A stretch of 9,584 nucleotides of DNA, taken from Clostridiales bacterium (GTDB lineage Bacteria; Bacillota; Clostridia; Oscillospirales; Oscillospiraceae). The notes under the pieces are model-generated. The model searched no databases. It was not told the origin of the DNA and worked only from the letters and a program-made list of their open reading frames with translations. The DNA lies in contig JAJQHP010000048.1 of NCBI GenBank assembly GCA_021199695.1, positions 1 to 9,584 of the forward strand. Direction: 5' to 3'. A program made the position numbers and the translations under genes. This document shows, piece after piece, positions 1 through 9,018 of the stretch; positions within the stretch are counted from its first letter, which is position 1; each line of letters opens with the position of its first letter.

Positions 1-61
1 CTTCCTGTGTTCTGTATGCCTGATGCTGTTTTTTCTCTACCCCAACTCTTGACAGTGAGCC
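1..61. other. Short region downstream of atpC, no gene seen
   Basis: These 61 bases follow the atpC stop on the minus strand. I see no convincing hairpin followed by a T-run in either direction, so the end of the atp transcript is not visible here. The operon may continue, or terminate, beyond the left edge. Confidence 0.5.
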
Positions 62-477
62 TTATTCCAGTCCGTCGTAATGCCGTCTCACCCGGAGCCG
101 GTTCATGGCCCGGGCCAGCGTGGCCTCGGCCAGCCGATGCTCCTGGATGCTGGCCTTTTGGAGCAGCGCCTCCCGGGCCTGGGCAGCCCGCACCTCAGAG
201 CGGTGGAGGTCGATGTCCTCCGGACGCTCGGCGGATTTGACCAGCAGCAGCACCTCGTTGTCCTCCACCTTGACCAGGCCGTCGGACACGGCCAGCGTCG
301 CAGGCTCCTGCTCCGGCAGGCGGACGGTCATCATCCCCGGGATGACTGCGGCGATCATATTGCTGTGGTGGGCCAGGATGCCGTACAGTCCATCACCGAT
401 GGGAACAGTCAGAGAGAGACAGGGGCCCTCATAGACCGGATGGTCGGCGGTGAAAAAGTGCATCGTGAAGGTCTCCA

Positions 478-478
<1 letters not shown>
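62..478 (-). CDS. atpC: F1Fo ATP synthase epsilon subunit
   Basis: Epsilon is the small central-stalk subunit. It binds gamma and the c-ring and, through its C-terminal helices, can inhibit ATP hydrolysis. The 138-residue product has the expected layout: an N-terminal beta-sandwich (about residues 1-84, with a GDGLYGILAHHSNM stretch where the family has its EGEFGILPGHA-type turn) and a C-terminal helical hairpin (about 87-138) rich in Ala, Arg, Glu and Leu. ATG at 478 is preferred over an in-frame GTG at 481 because AGGTGAG sits 5 bases before the ATG but would almost touch the GTG. The ATG shares one base with the atpD stop (TGATG), which implies translational coupling. It is the last operon gene visible here. 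Family assignment is firm; inhibitory behaviour is not shown. Confidence 0.95.
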
Positions 479-2789
<2,311 letters not shown>

Positions 2790-2791
2790 AC

Positions 2792-4558
2792 TCAACCACC
2801 AGCCGTTTCATCCGCCAGGAACCGCTCCAGGCAGGCCCGGGCCAGCTCCAGGACACGCTCCCGGTCCTCCCGGGACAGCCGCCCGGTGTCATCGATCCGG
2901 CGGCACAGCTCCCCGTCCTGTGCTTCCACAAAGGACAGCAGGGTATTCTTAAACCGTTCCACCTGATAGGGACTCAGCTCCTGCATGACATGGTTTAGGG
3001 CGGTCACCAGCAGGATCACCTGCTGATGCTGGTTCAGAGGGTGGTACTGCTTCTGGCGCAGAAGCCGCATCAGCCCCTGGCCGTAGACCAGCTGCCGCCG
3101 GGTGGCCTCGTCCAGGTCGCTGGAGAACTGGGTGAATACCTCCATCTCCCGGTACTGGGCCAGGTCGAGGCGGATGGCTCCGGCGGCCTGCTTCATGGCC
3201 TTCGTCTGGGCGTCGCCGCCCACTCGGGAGACGGACAAGCCCACGTTGACGGCGGGCCGCTGACCGGAGAAGAACAGGTCGCTCTCCAGGAAGATCTGCC
3301 CGTCGGTGATGGAGATGATGTTGGTGGGGATATAGGCGGACACATCCCCCGCCTGGGTCTCTACAATGGGCAGCGCAGTCATACTGCCGCCCCCTAGCTC
3401 ATTGGACAGATGGGCGGCCCGCTCCAGTAGGCGGGAGTGGAGATAAAACACGTCGCCGGGATAGGCCTCCCGGCCAGGGGAACGCTCCAGCAGCAGGCTA
3501 AGGGCGCGGTAGGCGATGGCGTGCTTGGAGAGGTCGTCATAGACGATGAGCACGTCCCTGCCATGGTACATAAAGTATTCCCCCAGGGCGCACCCGGCAT
3601 AGGGAGCGATATACTGGAGAGAGGCGGACGCGCTGGCGGAGGCGTTTACGATGATGGTGTAGTCCATGGCCCCCCGCTGCCGCAGGGTTTCCGCCAGCTT
3701 CGCCACCGAGCTGGCCTTCTGACCGATGGCCACATAGATGCAGACCACATTCTTCCCCTTCTGATTCAGAATGGTGTCCAGGGCAATGGCGGTCTTTCCG
3801 GTCTGCCGGTCACCGATGATCAGCTCCCGCTGGCCACGACCGATGGGGAACATGGAGTCGATGGCAAGCAGGCCGGTCTCCATGGGGGTGTCCACCGACT
3901 GCCGCTCAATGATGCCTGGGGCGGGGTTCTCGATGGGCCGGTAGCCCTCTGCCTGAATGTCACCCAAGCCGTCGATGGGCGCGCCCAGCGCATCCACCAC
4001 ACGGCCCAGGAACTCCTCGCCTACCGGCGTACCGGCGGTTTTCCCCGTGCGGCGGACATAGCTGCCCTGGGCAATTTCGGAGTCGTCCCCAAAGATGATG
4101 CAGCCTACCTCGTCCCGGCGCAGGTCCTGCACCATGCCCTTGACGCCGGAGGCGAATACCAGGATCTCTCCGTATGCGGCGTGCTCCAGGCCCCGGACGG
4201 TGGCGATCTCATCGCCCACGGTGATGACCTCACCGATCTCCTCCGGCTCCACCTGGGGATTCCAGCGCTCCACCGCCTCCCTCATCAGGGGAATAAAGCG
4301 GCTGCTATCAGCAGAGCCGGTCTTGACCTCCTCCAGCTCCTCTCTCAGCTGCCGGAGCCGGCCCTCCGCCGTCCAGTCGTAGATGTCTCCGCCCACGATC
4401 AGCTGGAAGCCGTACTCCATAGCCGGGTCCGCCTGCCACTCCAGGGTGTAGTCCTGTCCATACCGCCGACGGACAAACGCGGTCAGCCGGGCCAGCTGCT
4501 CCCCGCTGGGGGAGGCGCTGCTCCGGAGGAGCGCCCTTAAAGGCGTTTTGTCAGTCAT
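2792..4558 (-). CDS. atpA: ATP synthase alpha subunit with N-terminal delta/OSCP C-domain fusion
   Basis: Alpha forms the non-catalytic half of the F1 hexamer. The 588-residue product is about 85 residues longer than usual. Residues ~8-78 resemble the C-terminal domain of delta: a [12 protein letters not shown] helix, a [18 protein letters not shown] beta-hairpin, then [10 protein letters not shown], which aligns with DxSVRGRLERL of E. coli delta. Residues ~88-588 are a complete alpha: N-terminal helix [13 protein letters not shown], Walker A GDRQTGKT (249-256), [11 protein letters not shown] (335-345) and the arginine finger in SVSRVGG (R445). Codons run on without a break, so the fusion does not look like an artefact of two adjacent ORFs. 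ATG at 4558 overlaps the atpF stop by 8 bases, with GGAAGGAAG about 9 bases upstream; a TTG at 4585 would add nine residues. No separate delta gene lies between atpF and atpA. A310 replaces the Asp/Glu of the conserved TASD/E motif. Confidence 0.96.
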   Translation of the reverse strand: MTDKTPLRALLRSSASPSGEQLARLTAFVRRRYGQDYTLEWQADPAMEYGFQLIVGGDIYDWTAEGRLRQLREELEEVKTGSADSSRFIPLMREAVERWNPQVEPEEIGEVITVGDEIATVRGLEHAAYGEILVFASGVKGMVQDLRRDEVGCIIFGDDSEIAQGSYVRRTGKTAGTPVGEEFLGRVVDALGAPIDGLGDIQAEGYRPIENPAPGIIERQSVDTPMETGLLAIDSMFPIGRGQRELIIGDRQTGKTAIALDTILNQKGKNVVCIYVAIGQKASSVAKLAETLRQRGAMDYTIIVNASASASASLQYIAPYAGCALGEYFMYHGRDVLIVYDDLSKHAIAYRALSLLLERSPGREAYPGDVFYLHSRLLERAAHLSNELGGGSMTALPIVETQAGDVSAYIPTNIISITDGQIFLESDLFFSGQRPAVNVGLSVSRVGGDAQTKAMKQAAGAIRLDLAQYREMEVFTQFSSDLDEATRRQLVYGQGLMRLLRQKQYHPLNQHQQVILLVTALNHVMQELSPYQVERFKNTLLSFVEAQDGELCRRIDDTGRLSREDRERVLELARACLERFLADETAGG

Positions 4559-5048
4559 CTTCACGGGCTTCCTTCCCTTCGACAAGGCCTAAAAACTGGT
4601 CATAAGGGTCGCTTTCCGATTGCAGCAGCAGATTTTCCGTGGCGGTCACCGCCAGATCGGTCATCTCCCGGCGGGCAGACTGGAGCATCTTCTCATGCTC
4701 CAGCTCGGTGTTGGCCCTCGCCTTTTCCATCAGCTGCTCCGCCTTTTTCCGGGCCTGCGCGATAGTCTGCTGGGCCTCCTGCTCTGCCGCCTGGGCTGCC
4801 TGGGCACGGTGCTGCTCCATCTCCTGGTCCACCTGCCGGAGCTGCTCCTCCCGTTCCGTCTTCAGCCGCTCCGCCTGCTCCAGGTGCTCCCGGGCATTTT
4901 TGTCCATCTCCTGATAGTAGGCCTCCCGCTTTTCCATAAAGCTCTTGACTGGGTTGTAGAGCAGAAAATACAGCCCGCCTGCCAAGATCGCGAAGTTAAA
5001 CAGGTGCAGCAAAATCTGCTGCCAGTCGATATTCAGGGGTAACGTCAT
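4551..5048 (-). CDS. atpF: F1Fo ATP synthase b subunit (peripheral stalk)
   Basis: Subunit b dimerises to form the peripheral stalk that holds F1 against rotation. The 165-residue product has one N-terminal membrane span (about 11-31), the usual [14 protein letters not shown] exit segment, then a long Glu/Gln/Ala/Arg-rich helix (about 40-140) typical of the b coiled coil. Its C-terminal part ([17 protein letters not shown]) is the region that in the family binds the delta C-terminal domain, here probably the domain fused to alpha. ATG at 5048 is preferred over GTG at 5057 because AAGGTGG lies 9 bases before the ATG but abuts the GTG. It begins 14 bases after atpE. Only one b gene is present, so a homodimer is expected. 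No delta domain is fused to its C-terminus. Confidence 0.96.
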   Translation of the reverse strand: MTLPLNIDWQQILLHLFNFAILAGGLYFLLYNPVKSFMEKREAYYQEMDKNAREHLEQAERLKTEREEQLRQVDQEMEQHRAQAAQAAEQEAQQTIAQARKKAEQLMEKARANTELEHEKMLQSARREMTDLAVTATENLLLQSESDPYDQFLGLVEGKEAREDD

Positions 5049-5062
5049 GACGCTCACCCACC

Positions 5063-5455
5063 TTACAGGACGAAGATGATCAGAATCACCGCCAGCAGAG
5101 CGTAGATGATCGCCGTCTCGATGAACACCAGGCCCAGCATCAGGGTGGTGCGGATCTTGCCCTCCGCCTCGGGCTGACGGGCGATGCCCTCCACCGCCTT
5201 GCTGGAGACGGTTGCCATGCCGATACAGCCGGCGACAGCGGCCACACCGATGGCGAGGGCGGAGGCGATGGCCTTCGTGCTGGTGACGGTGTCCTCGCCG
5301 GTCTCCTCGTCCTCCGCCGCCTCTGCTACGGTGGTCTGGGCGCTCTGATCATCAGCGGAAGCGCCGGTCTCTGCGGCAAAGGCGGGCATGGCCAGCACCA
5401 GCAGGGCGACCAGAGCGATCAAAAGTGCGGAAATGTTCTTCTTCATGGTTTTCAT
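5063..5455 (-). CDS. atpE: F1Fo ATP synthase c subunit with signal-peptide-like N-terminus
   Basis: Subunit c forms the ion-carrying rotor ring in the membrane. The product has 130 residues instead of the usual 75-90. Residues 1-27 look like an export signal: basic KTMKK, a Leu/Ala/Val core, and AFA before A28. Residues 28-60 are an acidic Ala/Thr/Glu/Asp linker with ten acidic and no basic residues. Residues 61-130 are the normal c hairpin: helix 1, the polar loop ARQPEA (92-97), and helix 2 with the ion-binding carboxylate E113 followed by T114, and Y118. The Gln of Na+-type rings is Met (M80), and the GxGxGxGxG packing motif reads A-A-C-G-A. The start at 5455 is supported by GGGAGGTAA 6-8 bases upstream, the best ribosome site in the operon, as expected for a multi-copy subunit. 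Confidence 0.95.
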   Translation of the reverse strand: MKTMKKNISALLIALVALLVLAMPAFAAETGASADDQSAQTTVAEAAEDEETGEDTVTSTKAIASALAIGVAAVAGCIGMATVSSKAVEGIARQPEAEGKIRTTLMLGLVFIETAIIYALLAVILIIFVL

Positions 5456-5471
5456 AGCGATTACCTCCCAA

Positions 5472-6326
5472 TTATGCTGCGGCCTGAGCCGAACGCTTTT
5501 TCTTTATCTTTTTGGGCTTCTTCTCCCCTGGCTCGGACCCCTCGCCATAGTACAGGGCAGGCAGCATGGTGCGCCCGTAGCGCTGGATGAGCGCGTGGAG
5601 CAGGGTGAACAGCACCCCCACCACCACCGGCAGGACGAAGCTCAGATTGATATAGTAGTACACCAGCTCTGTCACCAGCAGTCCGCTGAGCAGCGCACCG
5701 AAGAGACGGAAGCTCATGGAGATGGGGAGAGAGAACTCCTTCAGCGTCCGCCCTATGCCCCGTATCCCGTTGCCCGCAATGCCGCCGGACATGATGAACA
5801 GGTAGGACAGACAGCCCAGAGCGATAGCCCCGTTGATGTCGGAGAGGGGCGCCGGGAGGGCGATGGAGTTGCCCTCAGTGGTGACCGCCTGGAAGCCGAA
5901 CAGCTCAAAGCAGGTGCCCACAAAAATATAGCTGGCCGCCGCGAACAGATAGGCACCCAGGGCCTCGTTCCGCCAGGGGCTGTTCCGCTTCGCCATCCCA
6001 TCGAACATCCCCACCAGCTGCTCCAGCAGCAGCTGGAGCTTTCCGGGGATTATCTGAAAGCGTGGGATGACAAAAATACGCAGGAGCGCCGCCAAAATGA
6101 GCAGCACCGCCGTCACTGTGAAGGCGGAGATCAGCCCCGGGTTGACATCCTTGATGCCGAACAGACTGATCTGGTTGACATCGTGGAGAACGGCGTCCTT
6201 CATGGCCACCTGGACCGACTCCGTCTCGCCCCCGCCCAGGGAGCCAGTGAGAAATACGCCGACCAGCAGAGCCGCCAGGATCAAAAGCCAGGAGATCAGT
6301 GCTACCTTTTGCTTGCCAATTCTCAT
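5472..6326 (-). CDS. atpB: F1Fo ATP synthase a subunit (ion channel stator)
   Basis: Subunit a supplies the two ion half-channels beside the c-ring. The 284-residue product has an extra hydrophobic segment (8-28), then the usual helices, starting with 66-88. The essential arginine is R207 in [13 protein letters not shown], aligned with E. coli R210; the following conserved Asn is Ala (RLFGA) and the E219 position is Leu, with E220 one helical turn further on. In the last helix, [18 protein letters not shown]248 aligns with E. coli Q252, but R249 and R252 stand where small or aromatic residues are normal. The C-terminus is a lysine-rich tail (269-278). ATG at 6326 has GGGGTGG just upstream. 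It is the first operon gene; no atpI or atpZ precedes it. Confidence 0.94.
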   Translation of the reverse strand: MRIGKQKVALISWLLILAALLVGVFLTGSLGGGETESVQVAMKDAVLHDVNQISLFGIKDVNPGLISAFTVTAVLLILAALLRIFVIPRFQIIPGKLQLLLEQLVGMFDGMAKRNSPWRNEALGAYLFAAASYIFVGTCFELFGFQAVTTEGNSIALPAPLSDINGAIALGCLSYLFIMSGGIAGNGIRGIGRTLKEFSLPISMSFRLFGALLSGLLVTELVYYYINLSFVLPVVVGVLFTLLHALIQRYGRTMLPALYYGEGSEPGEKKPKKIKKKRSAQAAA

Positions 6327-6489
6327 GAAACCACCCCTTTTTCGACTTCGGTCAGCAGACCGCGCCGAAGCAAGCTCGCCCGGAGCCCGTTTGACCCGGC
6401 TCCGACCTGCATCCCTTCGGTAATATCAGCAGAAGTTCTCCGACTGTCGCATTTTATTACCGATTCGAACCTTTTTCAGATTCTCAGAC
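6327..6489 (-). promoter_or_regulatory. Structured 5' leader of the atp operon
   Basis: About 160 transcribed bases separate the predicted start of transcription from atpB. Visible stems on the minus strand are an 8-bp pair CGGTAATA/TATTACCG (6455-6462 with 6418-6425), a 7-bp pair CGGAGCC/GGCTCCG with a 10-base loop (6398-6404 with 6381-6387), and CGGTC/GACCG with a 4-base loop (6358-6362 with 6349-6353). CTTCGG at 6365-6370 can pair with CCGAAG at 6415-6420 or at 6346-6351, so alternative folds are possible close to the ribosome site. I do not recognise a known riboswitch. No T-run follows the last stem, so if regulatory it would more likely affect translation or RNA stability than termination. 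Confidence 0.45.
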
Positions 6490-6495
6490 GTTGGT

Positions 6496-6524
6496 ATTAT
6501 AGACCGGGCATTGTAATATGTAAA
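6496..6524 (-). promoter_or_regulatory. Sigma-A-type promoter of the atp operon
   Basis: On the minus strand a -35 box TTTACA (6519-6524) is followed by a 17-base spacer and a perfect -10 box TATAAT (6496-6501). It sits in the most AT-rich part of the window. Transcription should start near 6489 and run into atpB. Confidence 0.75.
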
Positions 6525-6837
6525 ATGTATATTTGATATATTAGCCATTCTATTTTTGTATTTCTACGTATTTTCTCATAATAATGGTGCAGTTTGTCCT
6601 TTTATATGGATTATATGCTCTTTACTCCCCGTCGATCTCTCACGTTCAAAGCGCTGATATGGTGCTGTCTCGTTCCCTCCGCCGCTCCGACCGGGCAATT
6701 CTCCCTTTTGTACGTAAAATTCCTACTCGAAATGAAAGTGCTAATGGTCTGGTACAACAACCGACCAGTGCGCGCGCTGGGCTGGAAATTTCCGCAGCAG
6801 GGGCTCCGGGGTCCAAATCCCAGACGCAGGTCATGCG
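6525..6837. other. Intergenic stretch with no assignable gene
   Basis: About 310 bases lie between the atp promoter and a bidirectional terminator. Overlapping reading frames here have no recognisable protein character, and one runs straight through the terminator, so none is called. A short hairpin (GGTC-GGT/ACC-GACC with one bulged T, about 6747-6767) and a palindrome GGAAATTTCC (6784-6793) are visible. A T-arm-like string near 6810-6823 does not extend to a tRNA cloverleaf. A plus-strand small RNA ending at the terminator is possible but unsupported. Confidence 0.4.
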
Positions 6838-6878
6838 AAAAAAACCTGAAACCGCACTGGTTTCAGGTTTTTCTTTTT
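6838..6878. terminator. Bidirectional intrinsic terminator
   Basis: A perfect 14-bp inverted repeat (6840-6853 with 6859-6872) closes a 5-base loop GCACT. Read on the minus strand it ends in seven Ts, 22 bases after the stop of the small membrane protein gene, so it most likely ends that transcript and insulates the atp promoter. Read on the plus strand it ends in TTTTTCTTTTT and would work equally well there. Confidence 0.88.
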
Positions 6879-6894
6879 CCCATATCCGGATTTG

Positions 6895-7128
6895 TCAGTT
6901 GTTTGTCAGCAACCCGTTCACAATGTCCCCGCCAATATCTGTCTGTCCCTTTCCCTCTGTCAGATCGTCGCCTTTCAGCGGCTGGGAGGTGACGGTATGC
7001 ATCTGCTCCATACGCTCACTGTACCGGGAGGCCCCCTTCTGGTCCAGCCACCGGAGCTGGAGGGAAAAGACCAGCGCTGCGCCCAGCACCAGCAGCACGG
7101 TCAAGCAGTTTTTGAGCATCTGTTTCAT
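6895..7128 (-). CDS. Small single-span membrane protein, function unknown
   Basis: I do not recognise this 77-residue product. It begins with a basic MKQMLKN, then a hydrophobic span (about 8-25), then a charged, Asp/Gly/Thr-rich tail of about 50 residues ending LLTNN. This suggests an anchored protein with a soluble tail, or an uncleaved signal anchor; there is no AxA site or lipobox at the end of the span. Two in-frame ATGs occur at 7134 and 7128. AGGGGAG lies 7 bases before the second but only one base before the first, so 7128 is preferred. A strong terminator follows 22 bases after the stop. It lies upstream of atpB on the same strand but is separated from it by that terminator and the atp promoter, and it does not resemble AtpI or AtpZ, so a link to ATP synthase is unproven. 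Confidence 0.65.
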   Translation of the reverse strand: MKQMLKNCLTVLLVLGAALVFSLQLRWLDQKGASRYSERMEQMHTVTSQPLKGDDLTEGKGQTDIGGDIVNGLLTNN

Positions 7129-7134
7129 TTTCAT

Positions 7135-7412
7135 TCTCCCCTCTCGTTGCAGTGTGTCTCGGTCAGACGGCAGAGCCGGTCTAAATAGCTCTCCTACTTT
7201 ATATGACGCTCGGCCTCTCCAAAACGTGACGCTCTGAATTCTGAATACTTCTTACAATTTTTCCTCCCGACACAGATATGCTATACCGCTTTCCCGTCAA
7301 AACCGTTGCCGGCAGACATCAAAACGGCATCCACGCACCAGGCGCAGACCCTCTCCCCAGGCTCCTCCCGGCAACTCCTCGTCAAAATCACTCAAAAATC
7401 GAAAAATTGTCG
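7135..7412. other. Divergent intergenic region, no gene seen
   Basis: This region separates the start of the small membrane protein gene (minus) from the xylulokinase promoter (plus). Apart from the ribosome site of the minus-strand gene at its left end I see no convincing gene, operator palindrome or repeat. A frame upstream of xylB stays open from 7306 but has no start with a ribosome site and no family-like sequence. Confidence 0.4.
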
Positions 7413-7441
7413 TTGTCCTTCTGCGCAGTTTGCGCTACACT
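7413..7441 (+). promoter_or_regulatory. Putative xylB promoter
   Basis: TTGTCC (7413-7418), a 17-base spacer and TACACT (7436-7441) give a moderate sigma-A-type match, four of six bases in each box. A transcript starting near 7448 would have a leader of about 35 bases. The spacer contains two GCGC repeats, but I see no clear XylR-type operator. Confidence 0.45.
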
Positions 7442-7482
7442 GGGGGCAATACGAAATCATCTGCGTAAAGGAGCGCTGTCTT

Positions 7483-8958
7483 ATGTATTATATCGGCATC
7501 GATCTGGGGACCTCCGCTGTGAAGCTGCTGCTGATGCGGGGAGACGGTAAGATCGTCAACATCGTCTCCCGGGAGTACCCTATCTCCTTCCCTCATCCCG
7601 GCTGGTCGGAGCAGAACCCGGAGGACTGGATGGCACAGACCATTGCCGGGATTCAGCTGCTGATCCAGGATGTAGACCGGAGCGAGGTGGCGGGCATCAG
7701 CTTTGGCGGACAGATGCACGGCTTGGTGGTGCTTGACAAAAATGACAAGGTCATCCGTCCCGCCATTTTGTGGAACGACGGCCGCACCTCCAAGGAGGTA
7801 GACTATCTCAACAACGTGGTCGGCAGAGAGAAGCTCAGTGCCCTCACCGCCAACATTGCCTTTGCCGGCTTCACCGCTCCCAAGCTGCTGTGGATGCGCA
7901 GCAACGAGCCAGAGAAGTTCGCCCGCATTGATAAAATCATGCTGCCAAAGGACTATCTGGCCTACCGTCTCACCGGCGTCCACTGCACCGACGTCTCCGA
8001 CGCCTCCGGGATGCTGCTTTTTGATGTGGAGCATAAGTGCTGGAGCCGGGAGATGCTGGACATCTGCGGCGTCCGGGAGGAGCAGATGGCTCAGATCTTC
8101 GAGAGCTATCAGCCGGTGGGGACGCTGACGGCGGAGATGGCCGCCATTCTGGGCCTCTCCCCCGATGTTGTCGTGGCCGCCGGAGCCGGGGACAACGCCG
8201 CCGCCGCCGTGGGTACCGGCACCGTGGGCGAGGGCAAGTGCAATATCTCCCTGGGCACCTCCGGCACCATCTTTATCTCCTCGAAAAAGTTCGGCGTAGA
8301 CCAGTATAACGGCCTCCACTCTTTCGCCCATGCCGACGGGCACTATCACCTGATGGGCTGTATGCTCTCCGCCGCCAGCTGCAACAAGTGGTGGATGGAA
8401 GATATTATTGGTACCGGCGACTACGCCGCCAACCAGGCCCCCATCACCGACGATAAGCTGGGCAACAATCACGTCTACTTTCTCCCCTATCTGATGGGCG
8501 AGCGCAGCCCCATCAACGACACCGACGCCCGGGGCACCTTCATTGGCATGACCATGGACACCACCCGGGCGGACATGACCCAGGCCATGCTGGAGGGGGT
8601 CGCCTTCGCCATCCGGGACTCCTTTGAAGTGGCCAGGAGCCTGGGCATCACCATTGAGCGGAGCAAGATCTGCGGAGGCGGGGCCAAGAGCCCACTGTGG
8701 AGGAAGATTTTCGCCAACGTCCTCAACGTCAAGCTGGACATCCTGGAGTCTGAGCAGGGGCCGGGCATGGGCGGAGCCATGCTGGCCGCTGTGGCCTGCG
8801 GGGAGTATCCCTCGGTGGAGGTCTGCTGCGACGCCCTGGTGAAGGTGGTGGACACCGTGGAGCCGGACCCGGAGATCGCCGCCCGGTACGAGGCACGGTA
8901 TCAGCAGTATCGAAAGATCTATCCCGCGCTGAAGCCGGTGTTCCCCCTCATACAGTAA
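7483..8958 (+). CDS. xylB: Xylulokinase (FGGY carbohydrate kinase)
   Basis: This cytoplasmic kinase phosphorylates D-xylulose with ATP to D-xylulose 5-phosphate, feeding the pentose phosphate pathway. The 491-residue product matches the family length. Motifs in order are the phosphate-1 loop GIDLGTSAVK (5-14), the sugar-binding GQMHGLV (76-82) typical of xylulokinases, ILWNDGRT (95-102), PKDYLAYRLTG (155-165), the catalytic base D237 in GAGDNAA, the phosphate-2 loop NISLGTSG (254-261), and the adenosine-site CGGGAKSPLW (397-406). ATG at 7483 is chosen because AAAGGAG lies 9 bases upstream and the phosphate loop follows at once; extending the frame to 7306 adds unrelated residues. No xylA, transporter or regulator is adjacent, so it is likely transcribed alone, ending at the terminator 12 bases downstream. 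A related pentulose could be the real substrate. Confidence 0.92.
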   Translation: MYYIGIDLGTSAVKLLLMRGDGKIVNIVSREYPISFPHPGWSEQNPEDWMAQTIAGIQLLIQDVDRSEVAGISFGGQMHGLVVLDKNDKVIRPAILWNDGRTSKEVDYLNNVVGREKLSALTANIAFAGFTAPKLLWMRSNEPEKFARIDKIMLPKDYLAYRLTGVHCTDVSDASGMLLFDVEHKCWSREMLDICGVREEQMAQIFESYQPVGTLTAEMAAILGLSPDVVVAAGAGDNAAAAVGTGTVGEGKCNISLGTSGTIFISSKKFGVDQYNGLHSFAHADGHYHLMGCMLSAASCNKWWMEDIIGTGDYAANQAPITDDKLGNNHVYFLPYLMGERSPINDTDARGTFIGMTMDTTRADMTQAMLEGVAFAIRDSFEVARSLGITIERSKICGGGAKSPLWRKIFANVLNVKLDILESEQGPGMGGAMLAAVACGEYPSVEVCCDALVKVVDTVEPDPEIAARYEARYQQYRKIYPALKPVFPLIQ

Positions 8959-8970
8959 GGACAAAAAGAC

Positions 8971-9017
8971 AAAACACCGCCGTTCGGAAGGCAAAGCCTT
9001 TCGGACGGCGGTGTTTT
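8971..9017. terminator. Bidirectional terminator between xylB and mfd
   Basis: A 22-bp stem with a 3-base AAA loop: 13 perfect outer pairs (AAAACACCGCCGT with its complement) and 9 inner pairs including two G-T wobbles. The outer A/T pairs give T-runs in both directions. It lies 12 bases after the xylB stop and one base after the mfd stop, so it serves both convergent genes. Confidence 0.92.
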
Positions 9018-9018
9018 A

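Noticed and set aside
3437..4540. A 367-residue open frame on the plus strand opposite atpA
   Set aside because: Same shadow effect; low-complexity composition and no recognisable motif. It was looked at as a possible hidden delta gene, but it has no OSCP features.
4551..4590. A sequencing frameshift joining a truncated atpH to atpA
   Set aside because: The delta-like domain and alpha are in one uninterrupted frame, begin with their own ATG and ribosome site overlapping atpF, and there is no leftover delta N-domain sequence at the end of atpF.
5388..6536. A 382-residue open frame on the plus strand opposite atpB
   Set aside because: Its sequence is Gln/His/Arg-rich noise complementary to the hydrophobic helices of subunit a, and it crosses the atp promoter.
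6740..6840. Possible tRNA or tRNA remnant, from the T-arm-like GGGGTCCAAATCCC and a CTGGAAA loop
   Set aside because: T54-C55 replaces the invariant TT, the T-stem has a mismatch, no 5' acceptor partner for the following bases exists, the anticodon stem does not pair, and no CCA is present.
6594..6992. A 132-residue open frame on the plus strand in the intergenic region
   Set aside because: It has no ribosome site, no coherent protein character, and reads straight through the strong terminator at 6838-6878.
7435..8994. A 519-residue open frame on the minus strand opposite xylB
   Set aside because: Shadow frame. It runs across the xylB promoter and start and lacks a protein-like pattern; the plus strand carries all xylulokinase motifs.
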